Positions 1-10,271 are shown, counted from the first letter of the stretch. The stretch: DNA of 64,000 nucleotides from Nitrospirales bacterium (GCA_031315915.1 JALDRK010000006.1:62001-126000), one strand, 5' to 3'. Notes: generated from the sequence alone by a model not told the origin. Numbers and translations: made by a program.

Positions 1-814
1 CCGGCAATACGGAAGCCAGGAAGCCGTAGGCCGCGAGGCACCAGGTCAGAGTGGTGCGATCCCAAGTAAACCATTCGGCCCATTCAGACTGCGCGACGAC
101 CCGTCCAACCATAATGGCTACAATCAGGAGGAAGAGGCCGATGAGCGTCATTTCTCCAACCCGGCCCGGCCGGAATTTTTGCAAATAGAGGCCCATCACG
201 AAAGCGATGGGGATGGTCATGGCGATGGTAAATGTGCCCCAGGCATTATTGAACAAGGCGTTCACCACAGCTAATCCCAAACCTGCCAGAGCAACGACCA
301 CAATAAACAGAACCGCAATAGCTGTGGCGAGTCCGGTGATGGGACCCAATTCGGCATGAGCGATTTCCGGCAAGGATTTTCCGTTGCGCCGCATGGAGGC
401 CACGAGAATGACAAAATCCTGAACCGCTCCGGCCAGCACAGCTCCGATCACGATCCACAAAAATCCGGGTAAATATCCAAACTGAGCGGCCAAGACGGGT
501 CCCAGCAATGGACCGGCACCGGCGATAGCAGCGAAATGATGACCGAATAGAATGTATTTGTTGGCGGGATAAAAGTTGGTGCCGTCCTGAAGTCGATGGG
601 CGGGAGTGCGGCGTTGGTCATCAAGATTCATGACCGACTTGGACAGCCAGCGGCCATAAAATCGATAGGCCAGGACGTAAAAACAGGCTGAGGCCACTAC
701 CAGCCACAATCCATTCACTTTTTCTTCGGGATTGACCAGTCCCGCCACATGAGCGAAGGCCCATGCGCAGATGACCGCAAGACCCATCCACCCGGTTTTA
801 TGTGCCAGTGACAT
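1..814 (-). CDS. cstA: Carbon starvation protein CstA, C-terminus cut by window edge
   Basis: The - strand reads continuously from an ATG at 814 to the window edge as a polytopic membrane protein. CstA-family signatures are visible: HHFAAIAGAGPLLGPVLAA, followed by a segment containing LPGFLWIVIGAVLAGAVQDF. CstA proteins are inner-membrane transporters for peptides or pyruvate that are induced on carbon limitation. The substrate cannot be decided here. About 270 N-terminal residues are present, so more than half of a usual ~600-residue CstA lies outside. No good Shine-Dalgarno precedes the ATG; an in-frame TTG 18 bases upstream is an alternative start. Confidence 0.88.
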   Translation of the reverse strand, partial: MSLAHKTGWMGLAVICAWAFAHVAGLVNPEEKVNGLWLVVASACFYVLAYRFYGRWLSKSVMNLDDQRRTPAHRLQDGTNFYPANKYILFGHHFAAIAGAGPLLGPVLAAQFGYLPGFLWIVIGAVLAGAVQDFVILVASMRRNGKSLPEIAHAELGPITGLATAIAVLFIVVVALAGLGLAVVNALFNNAWGTFTIAMTIPIAFVMGLYLQKFRPGRVGEMTLIGLFLLIVAIMVGRVVAQSEWAEWFTWDRTTLTWCLAAYGFLASVLP

Positions 815-909
815 GGGGAGGGATCCTAGCAATCGTTCTGTGTGGAGTAAACCGTTTAACTGTTGTCTATCGGATATGGTGACGAGGTCAAAGACGTGAG
901 CTGCACACG

Positions 910-1338
910 TCACGAAGCAAAGGTAAAGGGTGGTTTGTCGGCTTTCTTCCGTAAGGCATTGATGGCTTTTAAAATTTGAGGATGCCGGATAAGTTTGTGT
1001 TCAAGGGCATGTTTGCCGGGAAAGTCGATGAACACGATTCCCAGCAACATGGTCAGGAGTCCTTGACCCGGCAACACCAGCATGGCGATGCCGGCAATAA
1101 GGAAGATTACTCCGATGACATTTTTGACGAGGAGCCCCACACTGCGGATGATCGGATGATGATCGGCAAACCAGGGTTTGTGATGGTGATTTTGAAAGTA
1201 GTCTGCAGGCAGTCGGATGAGAATAGCCGGGATCGCGATCAACGTGCCGATAAATGCCACGAAGGAAAATCCGATCAGCCCGATCCACACATCTCTGGGG
1301 ACCCAGGTCTCAAGAAATTGAATGAAAGAGTCAATCAT
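910..1338 (-). CDS. PGPGW-family small membrane protein
   Basis: A 142-residue protein with three hydrophobic segments: near residues 18-42, and a later pair around 68-105. The last carries VLPGQGLLTMLLGI, which matches the loop motif that names the PGPGW transmembrane family. The function of the family is unknown. The C-terminal tail is basic and probably cytoplasmic. It lies between cstA and the EVE-domain gene, transcribed in the same direction as cstA but about 95 bases upstream of it. Confidence 0.75.
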   Translation of the reverse strand: MIDSFIQFLETWVPRDVWIGLIGFSFVAFIGTLIAIPAILIRLPADYFQNHHHKPWFADHHPIIRSVGLLVKNVIGVIFLIAGIAMLVLPGQGLLTMLLGIVFIDFPGKHALEHKLIRHPQILKAINALRKKADKPPFTFAS

Positions 1339-1487
1339 GAATGTTCAAGAGGGCAATGCGATCTCTCCGAATGGGTACCCGGTAACCTTATCATTCGGAT
1401 TGTTCCTATGGGTTGTTCGCTTTATAATCGTTTCACGATTGTATCAGGTTTGAGGACACATGATGAGATAAAGGATGAAGTGAACCG

Positions 1488-1970
1488 ATGACGCAATATT
1501 GGTTGTTGAAATCAGAACCCACCACATTTTCGATTGACGATCTGGCGGCCTCTCCGAACCAGACCACCTGTTGGGAAGGAGTTCGGAATTATCAGGCAAG
1601 AAATTTTCTCAAGTCCATGCAGGTCGGAGATCAGGGGTTTTTTTATCATAGCAATGCCGATCCCACTGCCATTGTCGGTCGCGTTGAAGTGGTCAAAGCG
1701 GCCTATCCCGATCCCTATGCCTTCGATGCGCACAGCCGGTATTTCGATGCGACAAGCACTCGTGAGCATCCCCGTTGGTTTGTGGTGGATATCCGGTTTC
1801 TGGAGAAATTTCCGGAACCGTTGTCTCTGTCCCATCTCCGAACGATCAAGGCCTTACAGCACATGGAGCTGTTACGCAAAGGGTCCAGATTGTCGGTCCA
1901 GCCCGTCAAAACTGCCGAGTGGGAGTGTATCCTCAAATTGGGTTCCTCTGGTCGGAAACGCGTCGTCTGA
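1488..1970 (+). CDS. EVE domain protein
   Basis: 160 residues, all accounted for by an EVE (PUA-like) domain. It begins YWLLKSEPTTFSIDDL, contains CWEGVRNYQARNF and GFFYHSN, all typical of this family (human THYN1-like). EVE domains bind modified bases in DNA or RNA. The bacterial single-domain version has no fixed role. It is preceded by GATGAAGTGAACCG and stands alone, with convergent genes downstream. Confidence 0.88.
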   Translation: MTQYWLLKSEPTTFSIDDLAASPNQTTCWEGVRNYQARNFLKSMQVGDQGFFYHSNADPTAIVGRVEVVKAAYPDPYAFDAHSRYFDATSTREHPRWFVVDIRFLEKFPEPLSLSHLRTIKALQHMELLRKGSRLSVQPVKTAEWECILKLGSSGRKRVV

Positions 1971-2028
1971 GAGAATAATGCGTAGGATTTGCATAGTTCG
2001 TGGACAAATATGGTCGTGTGCGGATTTT

Positions 2029-2319
2029 TTATGGTGTGACATCCGTTTCCGGAGGAAAGACTTGATGAAAGGGGTGGATCGTCACTTCCTGAAACACTCC
2101 ATGAAGAAGATAGGGATCTTCATTCGCAAATGTATTTGCCTCTTCGAACGATTCCGTATCCACCACGATCAGGCTGCCGGTTTGGTCGGTTAAGGGGCCC
2201 GCCAAAATAAGCTTGCCTTTTTTTGCCCAGTTTTGGAGTCGTTCAAGATGAGCCGTCCGATGAATGGGACGTAGGCGGGCGCCCTCGGGTCCATCTTTTC
2301 CTAATATGACAAATTTCAT
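2029..2319 (-). CDS. YciI-like protein
   Basis: 96 residues if started at MKFVILGKDG. The ORF extends 8 codons further upstream, but family members start at this hydrophobic strand. It shows the ferredoxin-like YciI layout: a histidine-containing AHLERLQNWAKKGKLILAGPL segment, then GSLIVVDTESFEEA and DPYLLHGVF. YciI-type proteins are small dimers with a His-Asp pair, of unsettled function. It sits next to the DUF2203-like gene on the same strand. Confidence 0.8.
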   Translation of the reverse strand: MKFVILGKDGPEGARLRPIHRTAHLERLQNWAKKGKLILAGPLTDQTGSLIVVDTESFEEANTFANEDPYLLHGVFQEVTIHPFHQVFPPETDVTP

Positions 2320-2471
2320 GGAAGAGCAGCCTCGGGTGGGCAATGTCGGATGTTGAAAAAAGACCGCTACCGACTTGGGTTCGCTAAAAAAAAAGCGTTC
2401 AAGTCTTTCCAGTGGGTCAATTTACCCCATGGGAAGGGCAAGTAACATGGCCGTGGAAAAATGGAGGTCGA

Positions 2472-2888
2472 TTACCGTGATAAATCGGTTAACGGTTTCC
2501 GGCTGGAAAATCCACTGTCGATTTCATGCCACCAATGAACTTCTTTTTCCCCGCATTTCCAACAGAGAAAGACCATTTGGTCGTCCAGCATATAGGGAAA
2601 GTCACAGAGGCCGATTTCTACATCTTTCACAAGAACACCTAGATCTTGTATGGCGTGCAAACTTCCATTGATATCTTGTAGGCCTTTGATGTATTTCACC
2701 CCTTCTACCGTTCCTCCGCCTAGGTCGGCGTTGGCGCTCGCTTTTTCAACTTCTTCTTTCGTTTCGATTAAAATCTGTTTCCCATGTTGAATCGTTCCCC
2801 ATAACTGTTCCAGTTGAGGAATGAGGGCATTGGCCTCAGCCACGGAAAAAATGCGATCATGGGAAAATGGGGAACCGGACTCGGACAT
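2472..2888 (-). CDS. DUF2203-like small protein
   Basis: About 138 residues. The start at 2888 is chosen because GAGAGGAGG lies 8 bases upstream; a longer ORF begins at 2921. The sequence begins with FSVAEANALIPQLEQLW, continues with a helical stretch, then GVEGVKYIKGL-like and DIEIGLCDFPY-like segments, and ends LCWKCGEKEVHWWHEID. That is the layout of DUF2203. A CxxC pair (CWKC) near the C-terminus could bind metal. Function unknown. Confidence 0.75.
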   Translation of the reverse strand: MSESGSPFSHDRIFSVAEANALIPQLEQLWGTIQHGKQILIETKEEVEKASANADLGGGTVEGVKYIKGLQDINGSLHAIQDLGVLVKDVEIGLCDFPYMLDDQMVFLCWKCGEKEVHWWHEIDSGFSSRKPLTDLSR

Positions 2889-3402
2889 CAGACGGGACCT
2901 CCTCTCTGTGATCGCTTCCATTTAAGAATACCATGGTTTACCATATTAAGAAGAATGGTGCCAACAAGGCAAAATTCCTTCCTAGGTTTTTTTTCATTTT
3001 TGTCGAATGTGAATAAAGTTTTTTCAGGGGTCGGCCGATATCACCTATTGACAAGTCATTCGTTTGTAAGCTAAAAAAATAATTAGACCTGCCCAAGAAA
3101 AAAATCTATCCGCAGTATTGGCTTCCCGGATCCACAAGTTTCAAATTCAAATCGTAGACGATGAAGTTGTCACGACGGTTCAGAAAAGTGGTTCCTCGGT
3201 TTATCTGATTTTATTTCCTGACACAAAACATCACATTGTTGTTTTTTGTCTGATTTGGGTTTGGAGAAGTTCCCCGTTGGGGACTCTTGTGAAATGGAGA
3301 CGAATCGATAACACAAAAAAGGTGCATGGTGAACATGAGCCAACCTGGATATCTGTGCGCTTCCCCTAAAACAATCCTTCCGTACAACAAATGGAGAACG
3401 TT
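2889..3402. other. Intergenic region upstream of rho
   Basis: About 500 bases without a convincing gene. An 83-codon ORF at 3118-3369 has no ribosome-binding site and no recognisable domain, and was not accepted. The stretch is AT-rich with runs of T and A around 2985-3100, and probably holds the rho promoter and a long leader. Rho is commonly autoregulated through its leader, but no specific attenuator can be read here. Confidence 0.4.
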
Positions 3403-4653
3403 ATGCATCTTGCGGAGTTAAAGCAAAAGTCTATTGGTGAACTCAATGAAATCGCGCGGGATTTAAAAATAGATGGTGCGCCGAATTTGCGCAAGCAAGA
3501 GTTGATTTTCTCCATTTTGCAGGGACAAAGCGATAAAAACGGCGTCATTTTCGGCGAGGGAGTGTTGGAGACGCTATCTGACGGATTTGGTTTTCTTCGG
3601 GCTCCCGATTCCAATTATCTGCCGGGCCCTGATGATATTTATATTTCTCCCTCACAAATCCGGCGATTCAATCTTCGCACCGGGGATATTGTGTCGGGTC
3701 AGATCCGGCCGCCGAAGGATGGGGAACGGTATTTTGCTCTCCTGAAAGTTGAAAAAATTAATTACGATGAGCCGGAAGTCCAACGGGATAAAATCCTTTT
3801 TGATAATCTGACTCCTCTGTATCCCGAAGAGCGGGTGAATCTGGAGTTTGATCCCGAGGAATATTGCACGCGGGTGATGGAGTTGATTACCCCGATCGGA
3901 AAAGGGCAGCGTGGGCTGATTGTCGCCGCCCCTCGAACCGGAAAAACCATGCTTCTGCAAGCGGTGGCCAGGGCGATTATTGCCAATCATCCTGAAATTA
4001 TTTTAATCGTTCTCTTGATTGACGAACGGCCGGAGGAGGTGACGGATTGGCAACGTCATGTGAAGGCGGCGGAAGTGATCAGCTCCACCTTTGACGAACC
4101 CCCGCAACGGCATGCTCAGGTTGCCGAAATTGTCATGGAAAAAGCCAAGCGGTTGGTAGAGCATAAACGGGATGTGGTCATTCTCCTCGATAGCATTACT
4201 CGACTGGCCAGGGCCTACAATACGATTGCTCCGCCAAGCGGCAAAGTATTATCCGGCGGGTTGGACTCCAATGCCCTTCAACGACCCAAGCGGTTTTTCG
4301 GGGGTGCCCGGAATATCGAACATGGCGGCAGCTTGACTATCCTGGCCACTGCATTGGTGGATACCGGCAGTCGGATGGATGACGTAATTTTTGAAGAATT
4401 CAAAGGGACAGGAAATATGGAGGTCCATCTGGACCGGCGGTTGGCCGATAAACGGTTGTTCCCGGCCATCGATATCAGCCAATCCGGCACCCGTAAGGAA
4501 GAATTGTTGGTTGACCGGGACCGGCTAAATAAAATGTGGATCCTCCGGAAAGTCTTAAGCCCCTTGGGAACCATGGAGGCGATGGAATTTCTCATGGATA
4601 AAATCGGGGGCACCAAAAACAATAACGAGTTTTTACAATCGATGAACCGCTAA
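3403..4653 (+). CDS. rho: Transcription termination factor Rho
   Basis: 416 residues from the ATG at 3403, which has TGGAG 8 bases upstream. An in-frame ATG at 3391 lacks a site. N-terminal Rho domain: [24 protein letters not shown]-binding cold-shock-like domain: [23 protein letters not shown]-loop APRTGKT at about residues 176-182, Walker B-like [17 protein letters not shown], and the Q/R-loop region [20 protein letters not shown]. It works as a hexameric RNA helicase that ends transcription. It heads the housekeeping run with rpmE and prfA. Confidence 0.98.
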   Translation: MHLAELKQKSIGELNEIARDLKIDGAPNLRKQELIFSILQGQSDKNGVIFGEGVLETLSDGFGFLRAPDSNYLPGPDDIYISPSQIRRFNLRTGDIVSGQIRPPKDGERYFALLKVEKINYDEPEVQRDKILFDNLTPLYPEERVNLEFDPEEYCTRVMELITPIGKGQRGLIVAAPRTGKTMLLQAVARAIIANHPEIILIVLLIDERPEEVTDWQRHVKAAEVISSTFDEPPQRHAQVAEIVMEKAKRLVEHKRDVVILLDSITRLARAYNTIAPPSGKVLSGGLDSNALQRPKRFFGGARNIEHGGSLTILATALVDTGSRMDDVIFEEFKGTGNMEVHLDRRLADKRLFPAIDISQSGTRKEELLVDRDRLNKMWILRKVLSPLGTMEAMEFLMDKIGGTKNNNEFLQSMNR

Positions 4654-4722
4654 TTCACAAACGTGGTCAGGCTCAGGTATAATAATGATTACTACTATCC
4701 TACTTTCGGCGAAGGGGGCTGC

Positions 4723-4953
4723 ATGAAAAAAGGTATTCATCCCACATATGAGTTTGCCACGGTGAGTTGTGCCTGTGGTATGACCTTTCAAACCCACACC
4801 ACAGTTGGAGAGTTGAAAGTGGATATTTGCTCCAGCTGCCATCCCTTTTTTACGGGAACCCAAAAAATTGTCGATGCTGAAGGCCGGGTTGAGCGGTTCA
4901 ACAAAAAATACGCTCAGACTTCCAAGGCGACAAAAGCCAAAGCCAAGTCCTAG
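4723..4953 (+). CDS. rpmE: 50S ribosomal protein L31, zinc-type
   Basis: 76 residues. Begins [10 protein letters not shown] and has the L31 core with C16, C18, C36 and C39 (SCACG and CSSCHPF). This is the zinc-binding (C+) form rather than the cysteine-free paralogue. It ends in a lysine/alanine-rich tail. GAAGGGGGCT stands just before the start. The rho-rpmE-prfA-prmC order is a common conserved neighbourhood. Confidence 0.97.
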   Translation: MKKGIHPTYEFATVSCACGMTFQTHTTVGELKVDICSSCHPFFTGTQKIVDAEGRVERFNKKYAQTSKATKAKAKS

Positions 4954-5027
4954 CTTCGCCTCGCTTCGCATCTTGCCTGCCCTCGTATTCTTGGTAGATA
5001 TGGGATAGAAAGTCTTGGTGTGTTCAC

Positions 5028-6107
5028 ATGCCTGAAATGACCAAAACCGATATCCGAGAGGGGGGCTTATTGGCCCGGTGGGAAGCTTCGGCCAATAAGT
5101 ATGACACCCTCAACGATCAGTTGGCTGATCCGGCTACCCTGTCCCAACCGACACTCTTGGTATCGTTAAATAAGGAACGGGCTGAGCTGGAACCCATTGC
5201 CCACCTCTATGCCGAATACCGGCGTGTCATGGATGAAATCGTTCAGGCTCAGCATATCGTGGACGATCCGGATTCCGATGCCGACATACGACAACTGGCC
5301 GGAGAGGAATTGCAGGACTTGGTCCGTCGCCGGGAGGCCATGGAAGGTCAGGTGATTGAACTTCTGTGTCCGGAGGATGAAGGAAACAATAAAAATTCTT
5401 TTATTGAAATCCGCGCAGGCACGGGAGGCAGTGAAGCTGCCCTGTTTGCCGGGGATTTATTGCGAATGTATACCAAATTCGCCGAGAACAAGGGATTGCG
5501 AGTCGAGCTGGTGGAATGCCACGAAACCGGTATCGGCGGCATCAAGGAAGCGGTGCTGTTGGTGGAAGGAAAAGGCGCGTACGGATTTTTTAAGTATGAA
5601 AGCGGCGTTCATCGGGTCCAACGGGTTCCGACGACAGAGGCCAACGGCCGGATTCATACGTCCACCGCGACCGTGGCGGTCATGCCTGAGGTGGAGGAGG
5701 TAGAAGTCCACATCGATCCCAAGGACCTTCGCATTGATACCTTTTGTTCCTCGGGAGCGGGCGGGCAAAGCGTGAATACGACATACTCAGCCGTACGCAT
5801 TACCCATATTCCGACGGGGGTGGTGGTCTCCTGCCAGGATGAACGATCTCAATTGAAAAATCGGACCAAAGCCATGCGGACGCTTCGAACGCGTATCGGG
5901 GACGCCGAACGGGAGAGGCAGGAAGCGTCCATTGCGCAAAATCGCCGGTCTCAGGTTGGAACCGGCGAACGGAGTGAAAAAATCCGCACGTATAATTATC
6001 CGCAGAATCGTGTGAGCGATCATCGTGCCGGCATTACACTACATAAACTCGATCGGGTGATGGAAGGCGACCTCGACGATTTAATCGCCGCGCTCAAAGC
6101 CCAATAA
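5028..6107 (+). CDS. prfA: Peptide chain release factor 1
   Basis: 359 residues. The GGQ motif at residues 245-247 (SSGAGGQSVNTTYS) triggers peptidyl-tRNA hydrolysis. The codon-reading tripeptide P-x-T appears as PTT at about 201-203, in HRVQRVPTTEANGR, as expected for RF1 (UAA/UAG) rather than the SPF of RF2. No in-frame UGA frameshift site is present, again as in RF1. It is followed by prmC, whose product methylates the GGQ glutamine. Confidence 0.97.
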   Translation: MPEMTKTDIREGGLLARWEASANKYDTLNDQLADPATLSQPTLLVSLNKERAELEPIAHLYAEYRRVMDEIVQAQHIVDDPDSDADIRQLAGEELQDLVRRREAMEGQVIELLCPEDEGNNKNSFIEIRAGTGGSEAALFAGDLLRMYTKFAENKGLRVELVECHETGIGGIKEAVLLVEGKGAYGFFKYESGVHRVQRVPTTEANGRIHTSTATVAVMPEVEEVEVHIDPKDLRIDTFCSSGAGGQSVNTTYSAVRITHIPTGVVVSCQDERSQLKNRTKAMRTLRTRIGDAERERQEASIAQNRRSQVGTGERSEKIRTYNYPQNRVSDHRAGITLHKLDRVMEGDLDDLIAALKAQ

Positions 6108-6174
6108 TTCCATTCTCCGTTTTTTCTCGTCGACTGCTATCCAATCATACCGGATAATGTGGAGGGTGTTCCGG

Positions 6175-7062
6175 ATGGCTCGTATGCCGCCGAAAATGTC
6201 CTATTCCCAGTTATTTGAGCAGGCCGTGGCGATCTTGAGCAGGGCGGGGATATCCCATGCCGAACGAGAGGCACTGTGGATTCTGGAATATGGCCTGCAT
6301 GTCACCCGTTTGGATTTGCTGACTCAAGCCCAGGAAGTGGTGAATCAGGATGATTGCAAGGGGACTCTGGAGTTGTTGGCTCGTCGGGCCACGCGGGAAC
6401 CATTACAATATGTGCTGGGGACGCAGGACTTTTGCGGAAGAGAATTCCTGGTAGAGCCGGGCGTGCTCATCCCACGACCTGAAACGGAATTGGTGGTCGA
6501 GGAGGCCTTGGCATGCATGCAAGATATCCCACGTCCGCTTGTTGTGGATGTGGGAACCGGCTCCGGGTGTCTGGCGATTAGCGTGGCAGGCGGGAAGCCG
6601 GACGCGACGGTCGTGGTCATTGATCAGTCGATGGCTGCCTTACAGTTGGCTCGAACCAATGCCGTTCGGCATGGCGTACACGGCCACATGCGTTGGGTCA
6701 ACGGGGATTTACTCACCCCCTTGTTATCCAGGGAAACAGAAGGTAAAGTGACGGCGATTGTGGCCAACCTGCCCTATATCTCCCAGGCGGAATGGGAGCG
6801 TCTTCCACCTGATGTCAAGGATTTCGAACCACGGCTGGCATTGTATGGTGGGCCGGATGGGTTCGATCTCTATCGTCGGCTATTCGCTCAGGTATCGCAT
6901 GTGCTGACACCTGAAGGGGGGCTGGTGATTGAAATCGGTATGGGTCAGATCCCATTAGTTGAGCAAGCCGTTTCCAACGTGGGGACGCTCAAGATTGCAA
7001 ACGTTCGTCAAGATGGGCAAGGCATCCCCCGGGTCGTATGCCTGCAACCTCGAACGGAATAA
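6175..7062 (+). CDS. prmC: Release factor glutamine N5-methyltransferase PrmC
   Basis: 295 residues from the ATG at 6175, which has GGAGGG about 9 bases upstream; the ORF is open from 6157. The N-terminal helical RF-binding domain covers roughly 1-90. The SAM-binding motif is VVDVGTGSGCLAISVA, and DQSMAALQLARTNA follows as the acidic loop. The catalytic NPPY motif reads NLPY here (VANLPYISQ). It methylates the GGQ glutamine of RF1/RF2. Its position just after prfA supports the call. Confidence 0.93.
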   Translation: MARMPPKMSYSQLFEQAVAILSRAGISHAEREALWILEYGLHVTRLDLLTQAQEVVNQDDCKGTLELLARRATREPLQYVLGTQDFCGREFLVEPGVLIPRPETELVVEEALACMQDIPRPLVVDVGTGSGCLAISVAGGKPDATVVVIDQSMAALQLARTNAVRHGVHGHMRWVNGDLLTPLLSRETEGKVTAIVANLPYISQAEWERLPPDVKDFEPRLALYGGPDGFDLYRRLFAQVSHVLTPEGGLVIEIGMGQIPLVEQAVSNVGTLKIANVRQDGQGIPRVVCLQPRTE

Positions 7063-7072
7063 CTGAATCTTC

Positions 7073-8332
7073 ATGGACCAGATTTGCATCATCGGCGGCA
7101 GACCATTGGAAGGCACCGTGCAAGTGGGCGGGGCCAAAAATGCCGCACTCCCCATTCTGGCTGCCTGCCTGCTGGGTGGAGGCGATTGTGAGATTGATCA
7201 TGTGCCGCAGGTGCGGGATGTGTCCACAATGGTCAAGCTGTTGCAACTGTTGGGAGTGATCGTTCAAGGGCAGTGCGGGAAGTATACACTCAATGCGGAA
7301 ACCGTTCAGTCGGTCGTGGCTCCCTACGAGTTGGTCAAGACTATGAGGGCGTCGATTTTGTCCCTTGGCCCTTTGTTGGCGCGCTTGGGCGAAGCCAAGG
7401 TCTCGTTGCCGGGTGGATGTGCGATCGGGACCAGACCCGTCAATCTGCATTTGAGGGGATTGGAGATGATGGGAGCGGAAATCCAAGTGGAGCATGGATA
7501 TATTCACGCCAAGGCCGCTCGTCTGCAGGGGGCAAGAATCGATTTAGATTTTCCGACCGTGACCGGCACAGAAAACTTGATTATGGCCGCATGCCTGGCT
7601 GAGGGAACGACGACTTTACATAATGTGGCCCGTGAACCCGAGATTGGCGATCTCTGCGCCTTTCTGACCAAGCGAGGGGCAAAAATTCACGGTGTCGGGA
7701 CGGATACGATTACCATTGAGGGCGTCAGAGCATTACATGGCGCGCGTCATTGGGTGATGCCCGACCGGGTGGAGACCGGGACCTATTTGATGGCTGGGGC
7801 TATCACGGGTGGAAACCTGATGGTACGGGGTTGTATTACAGACCATATTGGAAGTGTATTGAAAAAACTTCAGGAGACCGGCGTGGATTTGACCGAAGAG
7901 TCCGAGGGCGTAAGAATCCGCCGAACCGGTTCTCTTCGTTCTGCTGACATCAAAACCCTCCCGTATCCTGGATTTCCAACCGACTTGCAAGCCCAGATGA
8001 TGGCGCTCATGTCTATCGCCGAAGGCACCAGCGTACTGACAGAAACGATTTTTGAGGGTCGGTTCCTGCATGTTCCCGAACTCCATCGGATGGGTGCGTC
8101 GATTGAAGTCGATGGCCCGCATGCGGTCATAAAAGGCGTGGCGACCCTGACAGGCGCCCCGGTTATGGCTTCCGATCTTCGGGCCAGTGCGGGTCTGGTA
8201 TTGGCCGGCTTGGCCGCGGAAGGAGAAACGGTGATCTCGCGGGTCTATCACCTGGACCGGGGATATGAAAAATTGGAAGAAAAGCTGGGTGCCTTGGGAG
8301 CCAATATCAAAAGAATGCGGGAAACCGCATGA
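7073..8332 (+). CDS. murA: UDP-N-acetylglucosamine 1-carboxyvinyltransferase MurA
   Basis: 419 residues, full length. The catalytic cysteine is C116 in PGGCAIGTRPVNLH, so the enzyme should be fosfomycin-sensitive in type. K22 in GGAKNA binds substrate, and the C-terminal DRGYEKLEEKL segment is typical. It catalyses the first committed step of peptidoglycan synthesis in the cytosol. Its stop overlaps the hisG start by ATGA, so it is translationally coupled to the histidine genes. Confidence 0.97.
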   Translation: MDQICIIGGRPLEGTVQVGGAKNAALPILAACLLGGGDCEIDHVPQVRDVSTMVKLLQLLGVIVQGQCGKYTLNAETVQSVVAPYELVKTMRASILSLGPLLARLGEAKVSLPGGCAIGTRPVNLHLRGLEMMGAEIQVEHGYIHAKAARLQGARIDLDFPTVTGTENLIMAACLAEGTTTLHNVAREPEIGDLCAFLTKRGAKIHGVGTDTITIEGVRALHGARHWVMPDRVETGTYLMAGAITGGNLMVRGCITDHIGSVLKKLQETGVDLTEESEGVRIRRTGSLRSADIKTLPYPGFPTDLQAQMMALMSIAEGTSVLTETIFEGRFLHVPELHRMGASIEVDGPHAVIKGVATLTGAPVMASDLRASAGLVLAGLAAEGETVISRVYHLDRGYEKLEEKLGALGANIKRMRETA

Positions 8333-8991
8333 GCGAGGTGATGACCATTGCCCTTTCGAAAGGGAAATTGTTGGAACCGACGCTGACGTTATTCGAACAA
8401 GCCGGGTTTGGAGGATATCTGATCGAAGATGATGATCGACGCCTGATTTGGGAACACCCTCGGAATGGGCATCGACTGTTGATTGTCCGGCCCAGCGATG
8501 TGCCGGCTTATGTTGAATATGGAGCGGCAGATGTCGGCGTGGTGGGAAAAGACGTCTTGTTAGAGCAGAATCCCGATGTCTATGAACCGGTGGATTTGGG
8601 GTTGGGCCGGTGTAAATTAGTCGTGGCCAAACCCAAAGGGCAGACGTCGTATCAACGACTGTCTTCCAAATTGCGGGTGGCTACCAAATATCCCAACATG
8701 ACGGAGCGCTATTTCAATCAACAGGGATTGCCCGTTGAAATCATCAAATTGTACGGATCGATTGAGTTAGCCCCGTTGGTGGGCCTGGCCGATCGGATTG
8801 TGGATCTGGTGTCCACGGGCAAAACGTTGAAGGCCAACAATCTTGAGGAAGAGGACATCATTGCCTGGTCCACCGCCAGATTGATCGTCAATCGGGCCAG
8901 TTTGAAGATGAAGCATGACGTCATTAACCGGTTGATTGCCCGAGTGAAGAAATGTGTCGGAAAGAAAACGACAAAGGCCGTGCCTGCGTGA
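8329..8991 (+). CDS. hisG: ATP phosphoribosyltransferase HisG, short form
   Basis: 220 residues, beginning near MTIALSKGKLLEPTL. It shows the conserved DVGVVGKDVLLE and the PRPP-binding stretch ADRIVDLVSTGKTLKANNL. The protein lacks the C-terminal regulatory ACT-like domain of long HisG, so it belongs to the short type, which works as a hetero-octamer with HisZ. No hisZ is seen in this window. It makes the first committed step of histidine synthesis. Starts at 8329 and 8341 are both possible. Confidence 0.95.
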   Translation: MSEVMTIALSKGKLLEPTLTLFEQAGFGGYLIEDDDRRLIWEHPRNGHRLLIVRPSDVPAYVEYGAADVGVVGKDVLLEQNPDVYEPVDLGLGRCKLVVAKPKGQTSYQRLSSKLRVATKYPNMTERYFNQQGLPVEIIKLYGSIELAPLVGLADRIVDLVSTGKTLKANNLEEEDIIAWSTARLIVNRASLKMKHDVINRLIARVKKCVGKKTTKAVPA

Positions 8992-10271
8992 AAATTTTTT
9001 CTCATAAAGATCCGGGGTATTCCCGGGCTCTCCAATGTGTTGTTCAGCGAGGGGCCCAGCCCCCAGTCACGATTGAAAACACGGTTCGAACTATCCTTGA
9101 TGCCGTGCGACGCACAGGAGATCGGGCTGTCCAAGCGTACACCTGGAAATTCGATCGTGTCCGCATCGCATCGAAACAGCTTCGGGTTTCCACCCGTGAA
9201 ATCGAACATGCGTATAAAGATTTACCCGGATCGGATGCGAAAGCTCTCAGGTACGCGACCCATCGAATTCGAGCCTTCCACCGACGTCAACGAAGACAGA
9301 GCTGGCTATATCGACGGGATGGGATTCAACTGGGTTTGCAGGTCACCCCATTGGATGCGGTAGGTCTGTATGTGCCGGGAGGAAAAGCCCTCTATCCTTC
9401 CTCCGTGCTGATGAATGCCATTCCGGCCAAGGTGGCCGGGGTGGGTCGGGTCGTGATGTGCACGCCAACCCCATCGGGGACGATTCATCCGGCCTTATTG
9501 GTGGCGGCCGATTTAGCTGGAGTGGACGAAATTTATCGTGTGGGCGGGGTTCAGGCGATCGGGGCCATGGCCTATGGAACGCCGACCATCCGACCGGTGG
9601 ATAAAATCGTTGGGCCTGGGAATCAATATGTCGCCACGGCTAAACGATTGGTCTATGGGCAGGTGGATATTGATATGATCGCTGGCCCCAGTGAATTGTT
9701 AGTGGTGGCCGATGGATCGAGCAATCCGGATCATGTGGCCGCCGATCTGCTGTGTGAAGCCGAACATGATGAGGAGGCGAAGGTCTATCTGGTTACCACG
9801 TCCCGGACATTGGCCGAACAGGTGGTCGCCCGAATCGCCAAGCGATTGGAAGCTGTGGGACGACGGAAGATTGCCGCCACTTCCATCGGTCGATATGCGT
9901 GTGCGTTTGTGGTGCCTTCTCTGGGGCAGGTCTTTGAGGTGGCCAATCGCATTGCCGCCGAACATCTGTCTCTGAATATTCGTGACGCCATGCATCATGT
10001 GCCACGGATCCGGCATGCCGGCGCAATATTTGTAGGTCGGTATACCCCTCCCGCCGTCGCCGATTATGTGGCGGGTCCCAACCATGTTCTGCCGACCGGA
10101 GGCAGTGCACGGTTTTTTTCGTGTTTGAGCGTGGACGATTATATCAAGACAAGTAACGTGGTGGCCTATTCCCAGGCGGCGTTACGTAAGGCACGAGGCT
10201 CCGTGGTGCGGCTGGCTGCTTTGGAGGGGCTGGATGCACACGGTAAATCAATGGAGAGTCGATGGTCATGA
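8988..10271 (+). CDS. hisD: Histidinol dehydrogenase HisD
   Basis: 427 residues from a GTG at 8988 that overlaps the hisG stop (GTGA). An ORF from an ATG at 8952 would overlap hisG by 40 bases and is less likely. Motifs include [40 protein letters not shown], the zinc-site region [10 protein letters not shown] and AEHLSLNI. It oxidises L-histidinol to L-histidine in two NAD-dependent steps. Confidence 0.95.
   Translation: MKIFSHKDPGYSRALQCVVQRGAQPPVTIENTVRTILDAVRRTGDRAVQAYTWKFDRVRIASKQLRVSTREIEHAYKDLPGSDAKALRYATHRIRAFHRRQRRQSWLYRRDGIQLGLQVTPLDAVGLYVPGGKALYPSSVLMNAIPAKVAGVGRVVMCTPTPSGTIHPALLVAADLAGVDEIYRVGGVQAIGAMAYGTPTIRPVDKIVGPGNQYVATAKRLVYGQVDIDMIAGPSELLVVADGSSNPDHVAADLLCEAEHDEEAKVYLVTTSRTLAEQVVARIAKRLEAVGRRKIAATSIGRYACAFVVPSLGQVFEVANRIAAEHLSLNIRDAMHHVPRIRHAGAIFVGRYTPPAVADYVAGPNHVLPTGGSARFFSCLSVDDYIKTSNVVAYSQAALRKARGSVVRLAALEGLDAHGKSMESRWS

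Noticed and set aside
3118-3369. 83-codon ORF upstream of rho
   Set aside because: No ribosome-binding site, no domain, and an unusual composition; probably leader or spacer DNA.
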